Shown here: one piece after another, positions 1 through 9,015 of the stretch
Layout of the letters: every line of letters begins with the position of its first letter
Numbering within the stretch: position 1 is the first letter of the stretch
Source of the DNA: an uncultured Prevotella sp.
Lineage (GTDB): Bacteria > Bacteroidota > Bacteroidia > Bacteroidales > Bacteroidaceae
Direction: 5' to 3'
NCBI GenBank assembly: GCA_900318395.1
Contig: ONKL01000011.1
Location: 1-61,031, forward strand
DNA length: 61,031 bases
Notes under the pieces: generated by a model
The model's database searches: none
What the model was told of the DNA's origin: nothing
The model's input: only the letters and a program-made list of their open reading frames with translations
Translations under genes and position numbers: made by a program

Positions 1-648
1 TGAGTTAGGAACGATGTTCTGAGCACCAGCACGAGCACGCTGAACATCACCCTTGCGCTGAGGACCGTCGAGAATCATCTGGTCGCCAGTGTAAGCGTGT
101 ACAGTGGTCATGATACCACTCTGGATGGGAGCGAAATCGTTCAGAGCCTTGGTCATAGGAGCCAGACAGTTAGTGGTGCAAGAAGCAGCCGAGATAACAG
201 TGTCTGCAGGAGTCAGAGTCTTGTGGTTTACATTGTAAACGATAGTAGGCAGATCATTGCCAGCAGGAGCAGAGATAACAACCTTCTTTGCACCAGCGGT
301 CAGGTGGGCAGAGGCCTTCTCCTTAGATGTGTAGAAACCTGTGCACTCCAGAACAACGTCCACATCCAGCTTGCCCCAAGGCAGCTCAGCAGCGTTAGGA
401 ATAGCATAGATAGTGATCTTCTTGCCATCAACAACGATGAAGTCCTCACCAGCCTCAACAGTGTGCTTGTTCTCACCGAACTTGCCACAGAAACCACCCT
501 GAGCGGTATCATACTTCAGCAGGTGAGCGAGCATCTTAGGACTTGTCAAGTCATTGATTGCTACTACTTCATAACCTTCAGCCTCGAACATCTGACGGAA
601 TGCGAGACGACCAATACGGCCAAAACCGTTAATTGCTACTTTTGTCAT
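1..648 (-). CDS. gapA: glyceraldehyde-3-phosphate dehydrogenase, type I (partial, C-terminus beyond window)
   Basis: Glycolytic enzyme that oxidises and phosphorylates glyceraldehyde 3-phosphate with NAD+ in the cytoplasm. Translated on the minus strand from ATG at 648, the frame is open to the left edge for 216 codons. The protein begins [14 protein letters not shown], the NAD-binding Rossmann glycine motif, and contains [12 protein letters not shown] with the catalytic cysteine, followed by HAYTGDQ. Full-length family members are about 335 residues, so roughly the last third is missing. It is transcribed divergently from mscL. A TAACTTTG -7 box lies about 85 bp upstream of the start. Identity is very secure; only the 3' end is unseen. 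Confidence 0.97.
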   Translation of the reverse strand, partial: MTKVAINGFGRIGRLAFRQMFEAEGYEVVAINDLTSPKMLAHLLKYDTAQGGFCGKFGENKHTVEAGEDFIVVDGKKITIYAIPNAAELPWGKLDVDVVLECTGFYTSKEKASAHLTAGAKKVVISAPAGNDLPTIVYNVNHKTLTPADTVISAASCTTNCLAPMTKALNDFAPIQSGIMTTVHAYTGDQMILDGPQRKGDVQRARAGAQNIVPNS

Positions 649-730
649 TTTACTTAATTATTTAAATGGGTTTAACCTAATCATTACTAATTTTTTTATG
701 CTAAAATGCACTTTTTTTTGTTTTCGAGTG

Positions 731-738
731 CAAAGTTA
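731..738 (-). promoter_or_regulatory. candidate gapA promoter, -7 box
   Basis: On the minus strand the bases read TAACTTTG, a perfect match to the Bacteroidetes -7 consensus TAnnTTTG. It leaves a 5' leader of about 80 nt before gapA. No clear TTTG -33 box is visible at the usual distance. On the plus strand TATATTTG at 751-758 also fits the consensus but lacks a -33 partner, so a plus-strand promoter for mscL remains uncertain. Confidence 0.45.
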
Positions 739-906
739 CAAAAAAATTCCTATATTTGCACTTGATTTATGTCTTAATAAAAATTAAACGTGTGAAATTA
801 CCCCGAAAAGTGTATCATTATAGTCAATGTCACTTCAGGGATTGCAAAATGCAGATTACAATTCAATCAATATACATGATACGTTAAACATTAAACTTTA
901 AAGATT

Positions 907-1326
907 ATGGGATTTATTAAAGAATTTAAGGAGTTTGCCATGAAGGGCAACGTGATGGACATGGCAGTCGGTGTTATCATCGGTGGTGCATTTGGAAAAA
1001 TAGTCACCTCACTCGTTAACGACATCCTGATGCCGATTATCGGCCAGGTTACAGGTAATGTGAGCTTCGTTGACCTATTTGTAAATTTCAGCGGAGGATC
1101 CGCAAAGACGCTAGCAGCAGCCCAAGAGGCTGGTGACACTGTTCTCGCTTACGGGCAGTTTATTCAGAACATTCTCGACTTCATTATCGTCGCATTCTGT
1201 ATCTTCTTGATGATCAAAGGCATGAATAAGTTGAAGAAAGAGAAGCCCGCTGAGCCCGAGGCTCCTAAAGGTCCTACACAGGAGGAACTTCTTGCTGAGA
1301 TCCGCGATTTGCTGAAAAACAAATAA
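907..1326 (+). CDS. mscL: large-conductance mechanosensitive channel MscL
   Basis: Homopentameric inner-membrane channel that opens under membrane tension and releases solutes during hypo-osmotic shock. The 139-residue length is normal. The N-terminal amphipathic helix ([14 protein letters not shown]) leads into TM1 with the glycine-rich [13 protein letters not shown] motif; TM2 is near residues 83-105 and is followed by the charged KLKKEK segment. A C-terminal bundling helix ([13 protein letters not shown]) completes the family layout. It stands alone, divergent from gapA, and ends just before a strong hairpin shared with the convergent T6SS operon. Confidence 0.96.
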   Translation: MGFIKEFKEFAMKGNVMDMAVGVIIGGAFGKIVTSLVNDILMPIIGQVTGNVSFVDLFVNFSGGSAKTLAAAQEAGDTVLAYGQFIQNILDFIIVAFCIFLMIKGMNKLKKEKPAEPEAPKGPTQEELLAEIRDLLKNK

Positions 1327-1350
1327 CTCTGGTTCAAACAGCCAATCAAC

Positions 1351-1384
1351 AATAATCCCCACCCGAGTTCAGGTGGGGATTATT
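1351..1384. terminator. bidirectional hairpin terminator between mscL and the T6SS operon
   Basis: AATAATCCCCACC at 1351-1363 pairs perfectly with GGTGGGGATTATT at 1372-1384 around an 8-nt loop. The stem is 13 bp with A/T-rich flanks on both sides, so it can end transcription of mscL (plus) and of the long T6SS operon whose last stop is at 1390 (minus). Confidence 0.8.
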
Positions 1385-1389
1385 CTGTT

Positions 1390-3807
1390 TTATAAATCAC
1401 GCTCAATGTAGGTGAAAGTTGTGTCGCCAATCAAGAACGAGGTGTTGTGATACAACCAGATACTCTTTCCCACATTCAATGGTTTATTATTAAACATGAC
1501 ACCCTCCTCCAAGGCCGTCAGCCTTAGTGCATCATCAACCATCTTGATTTCGGCCTGAACAGGCGCCACCTTACCCTTCAAATCCCAGGACATATGCAAA
1601 GAGCAATCGATAGACTTACCGAGAGTGACTACCTCGTCTGGATTATTGTAGAACCATTTATAAATAGCCACATCCATTTCCTTCACAGCCCCCTTCACAT
1701 TGAGGAAGTAACGCTCTGATTTCGGAGCCATTGCTGCCACTGCCACAGCCAGGACGACAGCAAAAAGGATACAGCTGATGAGCAACAAGGCACGAATATC
1801 GATCTGATAGATGCCACGGAAGAATAACGACCACAGATACATTGACAGCACACCAAGTACACCTGCCACAAGCACTAAAGATCTACGAAGCACAATTCTC
1901 GTACCAATAGTAGAGATATATGCTATCAAAACTGCCATCACAGACCATGGTATCCAATCGATCAGGACAGAGAGAAGTCCTAATTCAAACGAGAATGTTA
2001 TGGTACCAGCAATCAGAAATACAAAAAAAGTTGTTACACCCACGATAAGCGCACGCATGAAGATATTGACAACACGACGGTTAATCTGTTGCCTTCTGAC
2101 AGCCAATACCGACATAGCCAATGTTAGGAAGAAGCCCATGATCAGACCAAATGTAGGCATATGGCGCATCTGATCTTCTTCGACTCCAAACACAGCTGAA
2201 GTACCAATAACGTCCAAGCGGGCTTGTCGCATCTGAGCCACTAACTCTTCATTGCTCAATGAATAATTTGTGGCATACAACATATAGAACATCCATGCCA
2301 AGAAGGCTGCAACTATCGCTGTCAAGGTCCATTTCATATAGAACGATGCATTCTTCGAATCGAAGAGGTTCTTATGATTATAATAATGTGAGCCATGCTG
2401 ACAATTCCTACCATATTCAGGACAGTGATAGCCATTCTCATCCCAACACGACTTATGCATCACATGGTCACACTTGGCCACGACTTCATCGCCGTCTTCA
2501 AAAGGAGCCTTACAGAAATAACAAGTCTTGTCGATATAGACATTCCCTACACTCATGTTAATGCCTCTGATATACTTGACTATATACTTCCGTTTGAACA
2601 ACCTATAGCGAATGTAAGGTATAAGGAACTGAAAAATCAAGTAAACATTTACAAAAATGAATATTGCGAGCCCTAGACCCTGAACGAACACCCATAAGAC
2701 AGGATAGCCATTGACAATAACTGGATTATAGGCATTACCCAAGAAAAGAGCGCAACTTGTCCACCCTATCAGACTATCATTTTTCTTATCATAGACCTCA
2801 ATCTTCATCTGATGAGGATTTCCACGATAGACTTTGCCATCAGGATTCTCAAATACAAACTCATTGGCAATAAATTGTTCATTAGCCAAACGAAGAATCG
2901 AGTTTTTCAATTTAACCCAGTCGTATCTCTGCTGATAGAGGCCATGATAGTTCTTACATAGCACCTGAAGGACATTGGCACCTTGGTCGCTATCGGGTAT
3001 ACCACTTTCGGAAAAATGTACACATTGGATAGTCAGCGAATCACCATCCGTAGGCAACTCTCCCACCAGCTGCTCCTCCAGTTCGAAATGATCCGGATCA
3101 TAAGGTTCATCTTCATCTGAATAAACCCGTTCGTCAGAGAATACTACCAGACTCATCTTCTGATCACCTGACCATACACCGACTCGGTCTTCCATCTCTT
3201 TCTTTTTCAGGAGGATAGATCGGTATAGATATTTGGCACTATCAGGGTAGGACACAAAATAGTTATTCAGTACATAATCTGTAGGTGCCATTGTCTCTGA
3301 AACCTCATTACCATGCATAAACGTCACATAGAGATTGGGGGTGGTGAAAACAGTCATCATCTCCTTCACGGTGTTGCATTCCTTATCAACAACATTCTGG
3401 GGTAAATTCAAGTCTACCAAAACGTTCACCTTGATATTACGTCGTTTCACTTCATCACCTTCACTATTGATGACTTTTACAAGGCGAGGACGTCCTTTAG
3501 ATGTATTCTCAATACCACTGATAACTTCATAACCTTTCACATATACCTGACTAGTATCGGTGAAAGAATAAGATCCCATGCCACGAACAACACTCGTAAA
3601 AAGTCTGAGTGTTTTGTAGTCTGGAGAGAACTTGAGACCGACGACCTTCATTGGCTCGGTATTCTGTTCTGCATCTTCGGAAGAATCAGAACTAAAAATC
3701 TCATCGAGATTGACATTCTCACTAGACATCTTGTCTTCGCAACTGACGAACGGAAACGCTATCAGTGCAAACAGTAGTAAGCGAACTATTTTCATCTTCA
3801 TATCCAT
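1390..3807 (-). CDS. TssR-like polytopic membrane protein with vWA-like region, RING-H2-like zinc finger and FHA domain
   Basis: This is the last gene of the T6SS operon, 805 residues. Seen in the sequence: a lipoprotein-type signal (FPFVSC, Cys23) and an extracytoplasmic region with vWA-like strand spacing (NVLVDLNLP near 128-136, KMSLVVFSDE near 217-226) but a degenerate metal site. A TM segment (about 370-400) precedes a cytoplasmic zinc finger with C429/C432, C446/H448, H451/C454 and C462/C469, the RING-H2 ligand order. Five to six TM segments (about 490-692) lead to a C-terminal FHA-like domain (about 725-803; LGKS, NNKPL, IGDTTFTYIE). Known: TssR of Bacteroidota T6SS is an envelope-complex component. 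Inferred: membrane-complex subunit and candidate E3-like partner of the E1/E2/Ubl genes upstream. The TssR link is tentative; the finger and FHA are well supported by eye. Confidence 0.7.
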   Translation of the reverse strand: MDMKMKIVRLLLFALIAFPFVSCEDKMSSENVNLDEIFSSDSSEDAEQNTEPMKVVGLKFSPDYKTLRLFTSVVRGMGSYSFTDTSQVYVKGYEVISGIENTSKGRPRLVKVINSEGDEVKRRNIKVNVLVDLNLPQNVVDKECNTVKEMMTVFTTPNLYVTFMHGNEVSETMAPTDYVLNNYFVSYPDSAKYLYRSILLKKKEMEDRVGVWSGDQKMSLVVFSDERVYSDEDEPYDPDHFELEEQLVGELPTDGDSLTIQCVHFSESGIPDSDQGANVLQVLCKNYHGLYQQRYDWVKLKNSILRLANEQFIANEFVFENPDGKVYRGNPHQMKIEVYDKKNDSLIGWTSCALFLGNAYNPVIVNGYPVLWVFVQGLGLAIFIFVNVYLIFQFLIPYIRYRLFKRKYIVKYIRGINMSVGNVYIDKTCYFCKAPFEDGDEVVAKCDHVMHKSCWDENGYHCPEYGRNCQHGSHYYNHKNLFDSKNASFYMKWTLTAIVAAFLAWMFYMLYATNYSLSNEELVAQMRQARLDVIGTSAVFGVEEDQMRHMPTFGLIMGFFLTLAMSVLAVRRQQINRRVVNIFMRALIVGVTTFFVFLIAGTITFSFELGLLSVLIDWIPWSVMAVLIAYISTIGTRIVLRRSLVLVAGVLGVLSMYLWSLFFRGIYQIDIRALLLISCILFAVVLAVAVAAMAPKSERYFLNVKGAVKEMDVAIYKWFYNNPDEVVTLGKSIDCSLHMSWDLKGKVAPVQAEIKMVDDALRLTALEEGVMFNNKPLNVGKSIWLYHNTSFLIGDTTFTYIERDL

Positions 3808-3816
3808 ATCTCATCA

Positions 3817-4722
3817 TTAGATGGTAGGATAAGTACTATCCTTACCATTATTTTTCATTATATCATTATACTTCTTCAGATTTGCAGCCTTGTCCTTATA
3901 GGCCTTAAACTTACTCCACAAGCCATTGACAAACATTAATATAATGGCTACAGCCGCAAGCCCCATTACATAGTCTTTCACGCGTTGCATCCATGGCTTA
4001 AATGCCAGAGCCTGTACCTTTTCCGAAACACTCTTCATGATGACATATTGTTCATCAAGAGTTTCCATTCTATTCTTCAACGAAGGAACAATCTCACTCG
4101 ATGCCTTAGCTTGTTCATAATTAGTCTGAAGTTCAGTAAAGATTACCTGTTCCTTAGCTTTCACTTTCTCCAACATAGGAGCAAATTTCTTTAAAAGCGA
4201 CAACTTATAAGCTTTCGAATACAACTTTTTGTAAACGTTTATCTGGCTGATGATAAACTTATCAGCAGAGGCAAACTTTGCTATGGCATCGACCTGCTGT
4301 GTCCGTAGGTCTAGTGTATCTTTTACCGTTTGCTTCAGTTGTTCCAACTTTGCAACATCTTCCATCAGTTCCTCATCCGCCGCAATATCCAGCTGCGATG
4401 CTTGATAGTAAGTGTTCCATTTCACATCCATGGAATTGTAAGACTGGTTGAGATAGTTGATACGATCTTGGAGAGTTCCAACAAGAGTAGATGATATATC
4501 AACATCACCATCGAGCGATACCTTCATCTGCTCAACCATGTATAATTGGTTAAGGTCATCCATAAACAAAGTCAGACGAGCCTTAATCTCTGCCTTGATA
4601 GCCAATGAATCGGAGGGGGACAGCCCAGTGTTCTCCTGAGCACGAGCCGTCACTGCAAGCACAAGTGCCCACAGTATTAGCCAAATGTATCTCAGCCTGT
4701 TCCCCAACTTCATATAAATCAT
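3817..4722 (-). CDS. T6SS-operon periplasmic coiled-coil protein with C-terminal membrane anchor
   Basis: I do not recognise a named family. The protein is about 301 residues. A signal peptide ending near VTARAQ is followed by a long, charged, helix-rich region with coiled-coil character (roughly residues 30-245). One hydrophobic segment (YVMGLAAVAIILMFVNGLW) and a basic cytoplasmic tail complete it. The topology is periplasmic, anchored at the inner membrane. The ATG at 4722 overlaps the upstream stop (TGATG), implying coupled translation; MKLGNRLRY at 4713 is an alternative start. Position beside the 805-residue protein suggests a subunit of the trans-envelope complex. It could be a divergent TssO- or TssP-like protein, which profile comparison would decide. 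Confidence 0.7.
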   Translation of the reverse strand: MIYMKLGNRLRYIWLILWALVLAVTARAQENTGLSPSDSLAIKAEIKARLTLFMDDLNQLYMVEQMKVSLDGDVDISSTLVGTLQDRINYLNQSYNSMDVKWNTYYQASQLDIAADEELMEDVAKLEQLKQTVKDTLDLRTQQVDAIAKFASADKFIISQINVYKKLYSKAYKLSLLKKFAPMLEKVKAKEQVIFTELQTNYEQAKASSEIVPSLKNRMETLDEQYVIMKSVSEKVQALAFKPWMQRVKDYVMGLAAVAIILMFVNGLWSKFKAYKDKAANLKKYNDIMKNNGKDSTYPTI

Positions 4723-5876
4723 CACTTATTATTCTTACATGTATTATTAAAGTAGCGCTCAGCCGCTCGGAACATCGTGATAGCCTGTCTCTGTGCAGGG
4801 TTTGCACCTTGACTGTTTCCTATCATACCATTGACCTCATCAACCAGTCCTTGCCCTGAACGTAGCAAGTCACGACGCTCAGTAACATCCTTGCTGACTA
4901 ACCAGCGTGAAACAATACGGTCAAGCTGACGAGCCTTCAAAAGAATGACCTTTCCATTATCGGTAGGAATGGATAAGTCACCGCCTGAACCTGTATCCTT
5001 GGCCAGGACACATTTGATTGATTTAATCGAGTCGACATACTGGTTATAATCATTCCATACCGACATCAGATCGGGGCAAGGAGAAGTTTCGGTCTTAGGT
5101 GGATACTGGTCAAGTAAATTACTCTTCAAATCCTCAAAGGCCTGTAAAGCATCTGCCGACAAGGCTTTGCCACCATCATAGTTCTTCTGCAGTGTCTTGA
5201 AGTTCCCCATCACCCCTTCCAAAGCTTTCTGGGCAGAGGCTATCTCATCACCGAAATTCAGACAGGGATTACGCTGGATGGTTACCTGGTACTCAATATT
5301 GACATCACGGCCGAAGGGTATCTCATAGAGGTTATACTTCTTCTTTTCTGTCTTGTCCATAAGGAAAATGTCATGGAGTGTAAAAGTAACCAAATTACGC
5401 TTATTCAAGATATCGAATGTTTGCGTAATATAGTCATTTACCATTTTATATTCCTGTGGAACCGGCTGCAACCCGTCATAGTCCATCCATCGCTGGAAGT
5501 AGAATGTCTTACGGGGCTTAGGAACCGTCGACTTGAACAATTTGGTAATCTTGAACCTATCTTTTGGATCACATGCGGCAACGTAAGGCAACTGGTCTGG
5601 ACGTATCTTCCGTCCCTTCACCAGAGGTTTCAGTCTGACACGATCCCAGAATACGAATATAGTACGATAGGAAATCAGGCTGACCGACAGTTGGTTGGCG
5701 TCCTCATCGAACACGAACTTCACCATCATATCCATATCCTTCGAATCGACCTTTAGCGACAAGTGATCCGTATAAGACTGTCCTTGGGCCACAGTAATGG
5801 TCCTAACAGTCTGTGCATGAAGTCCGAACGCCATCAAGCAACTCGACATCATGAGGATGATCTTCTTTATATTCAT
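4722..5876 (-). CDS. secreted periplasmic protein of the T6SS operon, unknown family
   Basis: 384 residues with a classical signal peptide (MNIKKIILMMSSCLMAFGLHAQ) and no further membrane segment, so probably periplasmic. The first part looks beta-rich (TVRTITVAQGQSY, VKFVFDEDANQLSVSLISY). The later part is helical, with cysteines in CLNFGDE, CPDLM, IKCVL and the C-terminal NNTCKNN that could form disulfides. No catalytic motif was recognised. It starts 3 bp after the E2-like stop, and its stop overlaps the next start. Inferred role: envelope-spanning component of the secretion system; function otherwise unknown. Confidence 0.7.
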   Translation of the reverse strand: MNIKKIILMMSSCLMAFGLHAQTVRTITVAQGQSYTDHLSLKVDSKDMDMMVKFVFDEDANQLSVSLISYRTIFVFWDRVRLKPLVKGRKIRPDQLPYVAACDPKDRFKITKLFKSTVPKPRKTFYFQRWMDYDGLQPVPQEYKMVNDYITQTFDILNKRNLVTFTLHDIFLMDKTEKKKYNLYEIPFGRDVNIEYQVTIQRNPCLNFGDEIASAQKALEGVMGNFKTLQKNYDGGKALSADALQAFEDLKSNLLDQYPPKTETSPCPDLMSVWNDYNQYVDSIKSIKCVLAKDTGSGGDLSIPTDNGKVILLKARQLDRIVSRWLVSKDVTERRDLLRSGQGLVDEVNGMIGNSQGANPAQRQAITMFRAAERYFNNTCKNNK

Positions 5877-5879
5877 ATA

Positions 5880-6476
5880 TCAATTTGTCTTTTGTTCAAA
5901 AATTATCCAACCATTAGGTTCTCCCTGATGCCTTACCCAAGCTGCCACCTCCAAATCCTCAGGATAAGGGGGCTCCATGATAGCATGGTAAGTATCATAT
6001 CTTAGATACGAGGCAACACGTTCTACACCCCAAAGCAGGTCAGTATAGGTATCTGTCATGTTGATGCAAACCTTTCCTGCAAAAGCCCCGAAGAAGCGGA
6101 TGTTGGGATGCCAGGGATGAGCAATCGGCTGACCTGAAGAATCCACTGTTAGGAAATTCAGCAACGGAGGCGCATCAACACCAGGATAGCCTGGTGGGAG
6201 TTCCAACGTCATTTGATAGCCATCGGAGAAAATCGGTCTATTCTCTATGCCAGTCATATTCAGTTGATCCAAATGCTCCACTCCGCAGATACTTCTCAGA
6301 CGATAGTCAATCAGATATAAAATGGGCAATCCTGCGGCATTTCTCTTAACAACACTAAGAGATATATCCTGCCGTCTGGACAGTTTCTCTTCCAGTTGCC
6401 GCCACTCAAACAATAGGCGACGATTGCGCCCATTAAGTTGACTGGGATCATACTGATGACTTTCTAACATCTTCAT
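5880..6476 (-). CDS. E2-like (UBC-fold) ubiquitin-conjugating enzyme homologue
   Basis: 198 residues. The core reads as an E2: LELPPGYPGVDAPPLLNFLT (the YP..PP segment near 91-110), HPNI at 123-126, then GKVCINM with Cys137 as candidate thioester cysteine. Trp149 (LLWGVERVASYL) and PPYPEDLEVAAWV near 169-181 match the helix-2 to helix-3 region of UBC domains. The HPN-to-Cys loop is about four residues longer than in eukaryotic E2s. Known: E2 enzymes receive an activated Ubl from an E1 on cysteine and pass it to a target, often with a RING E3. Here the Ubl gene is 18 bp upstream and an E1 gene lies in the same operon. Cytoplasmic; target unknown. Confidence 0.85.
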   Translation of the reverse strand: MKMLESHQYDPSQLNGRNRRLLFEWRQLEEKLSRRQDISLSVVKRNAAGLPILYLIDYRLRSICGVEHLDQLNMTGIENRPIFSDGYQMTLELPPGYPGVDAPPLLNFLTVDSSGQPIAHPWHPNIRFFGAFAGKVCINMTDTYTDLLWGVERVASYLRYDTYHAIMEPPYPEDLEVAAWVRHQGEPNGWIIFEQKTN

Positions 6477-6494
6477 CGCTTCACAATTTCCATA

Positions 6495-6812
6495 TCAACC
6501 AGGAATAGGATCTGGCACGAGGTAAACCAGATCCCCGTTCTTTACATGATAGTCGGCCAGTTTCTGATCTTCACGACCTATACGAGGACGCATCACTCTT
6601 ACTTCATGTACCTCAGGATCCTCTTTGCCAAAGAAATAGTCTAGTGGTGCACCAGTCTGGTCTATTGACGGGAAATCAAAAATCAGACGACCATCTTCAC
6701 CGATTGAGTGACGCAGATTATCAACGAGCGTACTCAGCGGTGCGTCAGGATTCACGACCTTGAATCTGACAACCTTGTTCTTGTATGAAATGTCTAAAAA
6801 GAAATCTTCCAT
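6495..6812 (-). CDS. ubiquitin-like (beta-grasp, YukD-like) protein
   Basis: 105 residues. The opening strand pair (FFLDISYKNKVVRFKV), a helix (PLSTLVDNLRHSI) and the ending KLADYHVKNGDLVYLV parallel the beta-grasp order of ubiquitin (compare LSDYNIQKESTLHLV). After the last strand only VPDPIPG remains, so the chain ends in a single exposed glycine rather than Gly-Gly plus extension. Known: YukD-like Ubls have been proposed as conjugated modifiers in some bacterial E1/E2/RING gene sets. It lies 3 bp after tssF and 18 bp before the E2-like gene. Inferred: the modifier of this pathway, ready without proteolytic processing. A purely structural role, as for EsaB/YukD in type VII secretion, is the alternative. 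Confidence 0.8.
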   Translation of the reverse strand: MEDFFLDISYKNKVVRFKVVNPDAPLSTLVDNLRHSIGEDGRLIFDFPSIDQTGAPLDYFFGKEDPEVHEVRVMRPRIGREDQKLADYHVKNGDLVYLVPDPIPG

Positions 6813-6815
6813 ATC

Positions 6816-8540
6816 TTATTGATTTTGCTTATCTATCTGAATGGTTACTTGTATCGGGTAAATATTGGTTGACCTGACGCTCATCATAGCACGCATCAGC
6901 ATCTCTACCTGAGGAATTTTCTCCTCAAAACCTCGACGTATGAACGTATTATCGTTTAGGGTTATCTCCACCAGAATCTCATAGCCGACCTCTGAACGTT
7001 CCTGCTGATGACGATGGCTGACCGTCACCTGCTTCACCATGCTGCGGGTGATACCATAACGGGTCTGAAGTTCTGTGTAGCAGAACAATTTCAAATCAGC
7101 AGGAGTTACCAGTCGGTCATGGGTAGCTATATAATAACGGGTCAAGCTTGCCTCCTCTATCTGGTCGAGTAACTCATCACTGCCAGGCACCGGGGCTCCA
7201 ATCTGACGGGTAGCAGCATTGTCGAATCCATTAGGTACCTGGAACATGCTTTCTGCTGTCAGTTGTGAGTTGACAGCTGAGCCCAGCGTCGTAACATACG
7301 ACACGGAAAGCGAGGTTGGCAGATTCAGTTTATCTGCCTCAGGACGCAGCAGCAGATAGACGCCCGGTATGCGCTGCTCCAAGTCAGCTCTAGCCGAATC
7401 TCTCATACGTATCAAGATATCTATCAGGTTCTGCATTACTTTGTCGCTAGCCTCCTCACGAAGATTAGAGAAAGCGTAGAAATCCGTATAATATCTGCTA
7501 ATCAATGTATTAAGCAACGTTACCAAACTACCTTGGTTAAATCGGTCAGCAGCCACCTTTCGAACCTCAATAGGCATCTTACCGTAGATTTGATCCGACG
7601 ATGGGCGTAACATATGCAAGAACTGCTGACTAACACCATCGCTTTCAGAACTCGGACTCTGGAAACCTGCCACGCGAACGATGGGCGTAGAAGCAGAAAT
7701 ATCTACTGAATGCACATTAGCATTCACGAGGATGATACTATTCAAAGAAAGGTTGTTACGATCAAAAAGAAAGCCATCCTTGATGCCCGAGAACTCAAAG
7801 ACCAGATCAACAGTGTCGGTTTCTGACGGGATAAACTTACTGCCCTTATGCTTCTTGATGTAGTAAAGACGGATATTCTGTCTGGCAAAGAGATCCAGGC
7901 AACTTACTGCAGCCCTGTAAGTCTGAGTACGATTATATAGGATACTATCAATACTGAAACAAGGCATGAGAGGAAGATCTGAAAAATCCCAAGGGCTGAC
8001 CAAAGGCAGCAACTGACCCTTAATCGACAGCCTGAGATTCTTGAAATTCTGATTTTTGATAGCAAAACAGAAGCCAGACAAATCCGAAATGGGACTGTCG
8101 AACTTCAGCGACACTTTCCACCTGCGACCGTCCATTCTCACCACCGACCGGATAGCGACATTCAGTACCCTTGCTTGGAGAAGTGAGATAAAACGGGCAT
8201 CAGTATCAGGCAGAGTGAACACATGCTGTTCTGTCAATTCCAGTTCATTCAGTCCCGATTGCAACGAAGTCTCTATGACGGCAGTAGCTGGTATAGCATG
8301 CCCCACCTCATAGGGTGTCAGCATACGGGCAAAGTCATCAAGCACGTCAGACTTCATCTGTTCCAGAAAGCTCTCTGTCTCATTCGACTGGTAGGCCAAA
8401 GCCGTCATCAGAAGTGAGAACACAGGATCCTGTTCGATGCCTTCAAGCTGATCGCCATGGTCGCTCTCACGCCAGATGCGTATAGCCTCACGCATCAGTT
8501 CGTCAGCTCTCTGTTTATTTTCAAATATCGTTTGTTTCAT
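6816..8540 (-). CDS. tssF: T6SS baseplate protein TssF
   Basis: 574 residues, near the usual TssF length. TssF forms the baseplate wedge with TssG and TssE around the VgrG spike and is the counterpart of phage T4 gp6. The N-terminus (KQRADELMREAIRIW, then SNETESFLEQMKSDVLDDFARMLTP in two stretches) resembles the TssF helical start. The Arg/Phe-rich middle and the C-terminal TPADLKLFCYTEL region match the baseplate wedge pattern. It sits between tssE and the Ubl gene, in an unbroken series with gaps of 3-13 bp. Assignment rests on pattern, size and context, since the subtype iii proteins diverge strongly from proteobacterial TssF. Confidence 0.85.
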   Translation of the reverse strand: MKQTIFENKQRADELMREAIRIWRESDHGDQLEGIEQDPVFSLLMTALAYQSNETESFLEQMKSDVLDDFARMLTPYEVGHAIPATAVIETSLQSGLNELELTEQHVFTLPDTDARFISLLQARVLNVAIRSVVRMDGRRWKVSLKFDSPISDLSGFCFAIKNQNFKNLRLSIKGQLLPLVSPWDFSDLPLMPCFSIDSILYNRTQTYRAAVSCLDLFARQNIRLYYIKKHKGSKFIPSETDTVDLVFEFSGIKDGFLFDRNNLSLNSIILVNANVHSVDISASTPIVRVAGFQSPSSESDGVSQQFLHMLRPSSDQIYGKMPIEVRKVAADRFNQGSLVTLLNTLISRYYTDFYAFSNLREEASDKVMQNLIDILIRMRDSARADLEQRIPGVYLLLRPEADKLNLPTSLSVSYVTTLGSAVNSQLTAESMFQVPNGFDNAATRQIGAPVPGSDELLDQIEEASLTRYYIATHDRLVTPADLKLFCYTELQTRYGITRSMVKQVTVSHRHQQERSEVGYEILVEITLNDNTFIRRGFEEKIPQVEMLMRAMMSVRSTNIYPIQVTIQIDKQNQ

Positions 8541-8553
8541 AATCCTAAGTCAT

Positions 8554-9009
8554 TTATTTCCATACTCTCAGCGTACTCGTGAACACATAATCTTCCTTAG
8601 TCTGAATGATGACTCCCTTGATAGTGACATAGATAAGACGCTCCTCACGAATATAAGTCATCGTCACTGCTACGTCGCTCAAACGTTTCTCATAATTCTT
8701 CACCACTTCCTTCAATTCTGCAGCAAACGTGTTCATGTTCTTCGATGAACCAGAGATCTTCTTGTTGTAGACATCCTTGATACCACGGTCGTAGATTGTG
8801 TCACCCGAATTATAGATAACGCCTTCATGCTCATCGAAGATTTCAAAGCGCATGTTATTGAAAATGAAACCGTATTCGGGGTCAGACATATTGTTGTAAC
8901 GGGGCGTTGTCAATAACATGTACAACGACTCGTCGAGCGATTTCTTCAGGCTTTTCTCTCTGGCAAAGCCCTTCTTCTTCACCTGCAGGGGTATTGATAG
9001 AAACGGCAT
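8554..9009 (-). CDS. tssE: T6SS baseplate protein TssE (gp25-like)
   Basis: 151 residues. TssE is the gp25-like baseplate subunit from which the TssBC sheath starts to polymerise. The protein shows the gp25/GPW layout: a charged N-terminal helix with SLKKSLDESLYMLLTTP, DPEYGFIFNNMRFE, and a C-terminal sheet (RLSDVAVTMTYI, LIYVTIKGVI). It starts 6 bp after tssK and precedes tssF by 13 bp, the expected baseplate grouping. Confidence 0.88.
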   Translation of the reverse strand: MPFLSIPLQVKKKGFAREKSLKKSLDESLYMLLTTPRYNNMSDPEYGFIFNNMRFEIFDEHEGVIYNSGDTIYDRGIKDVYNKKISGSSKNMNTFAAELKEVVKNYEKRLSDVAVTMTYIREERLIYVTIKGVIIQTKEDYVFTSTLRVWK

Positions 9010-9015
9010 AATTAA

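Noticed and set aside
97-657. 186-codon plus-strand frame over gapA
   Set aside because: Antisense shadow of an unmistakable GAPDH frame; no family resemblance.
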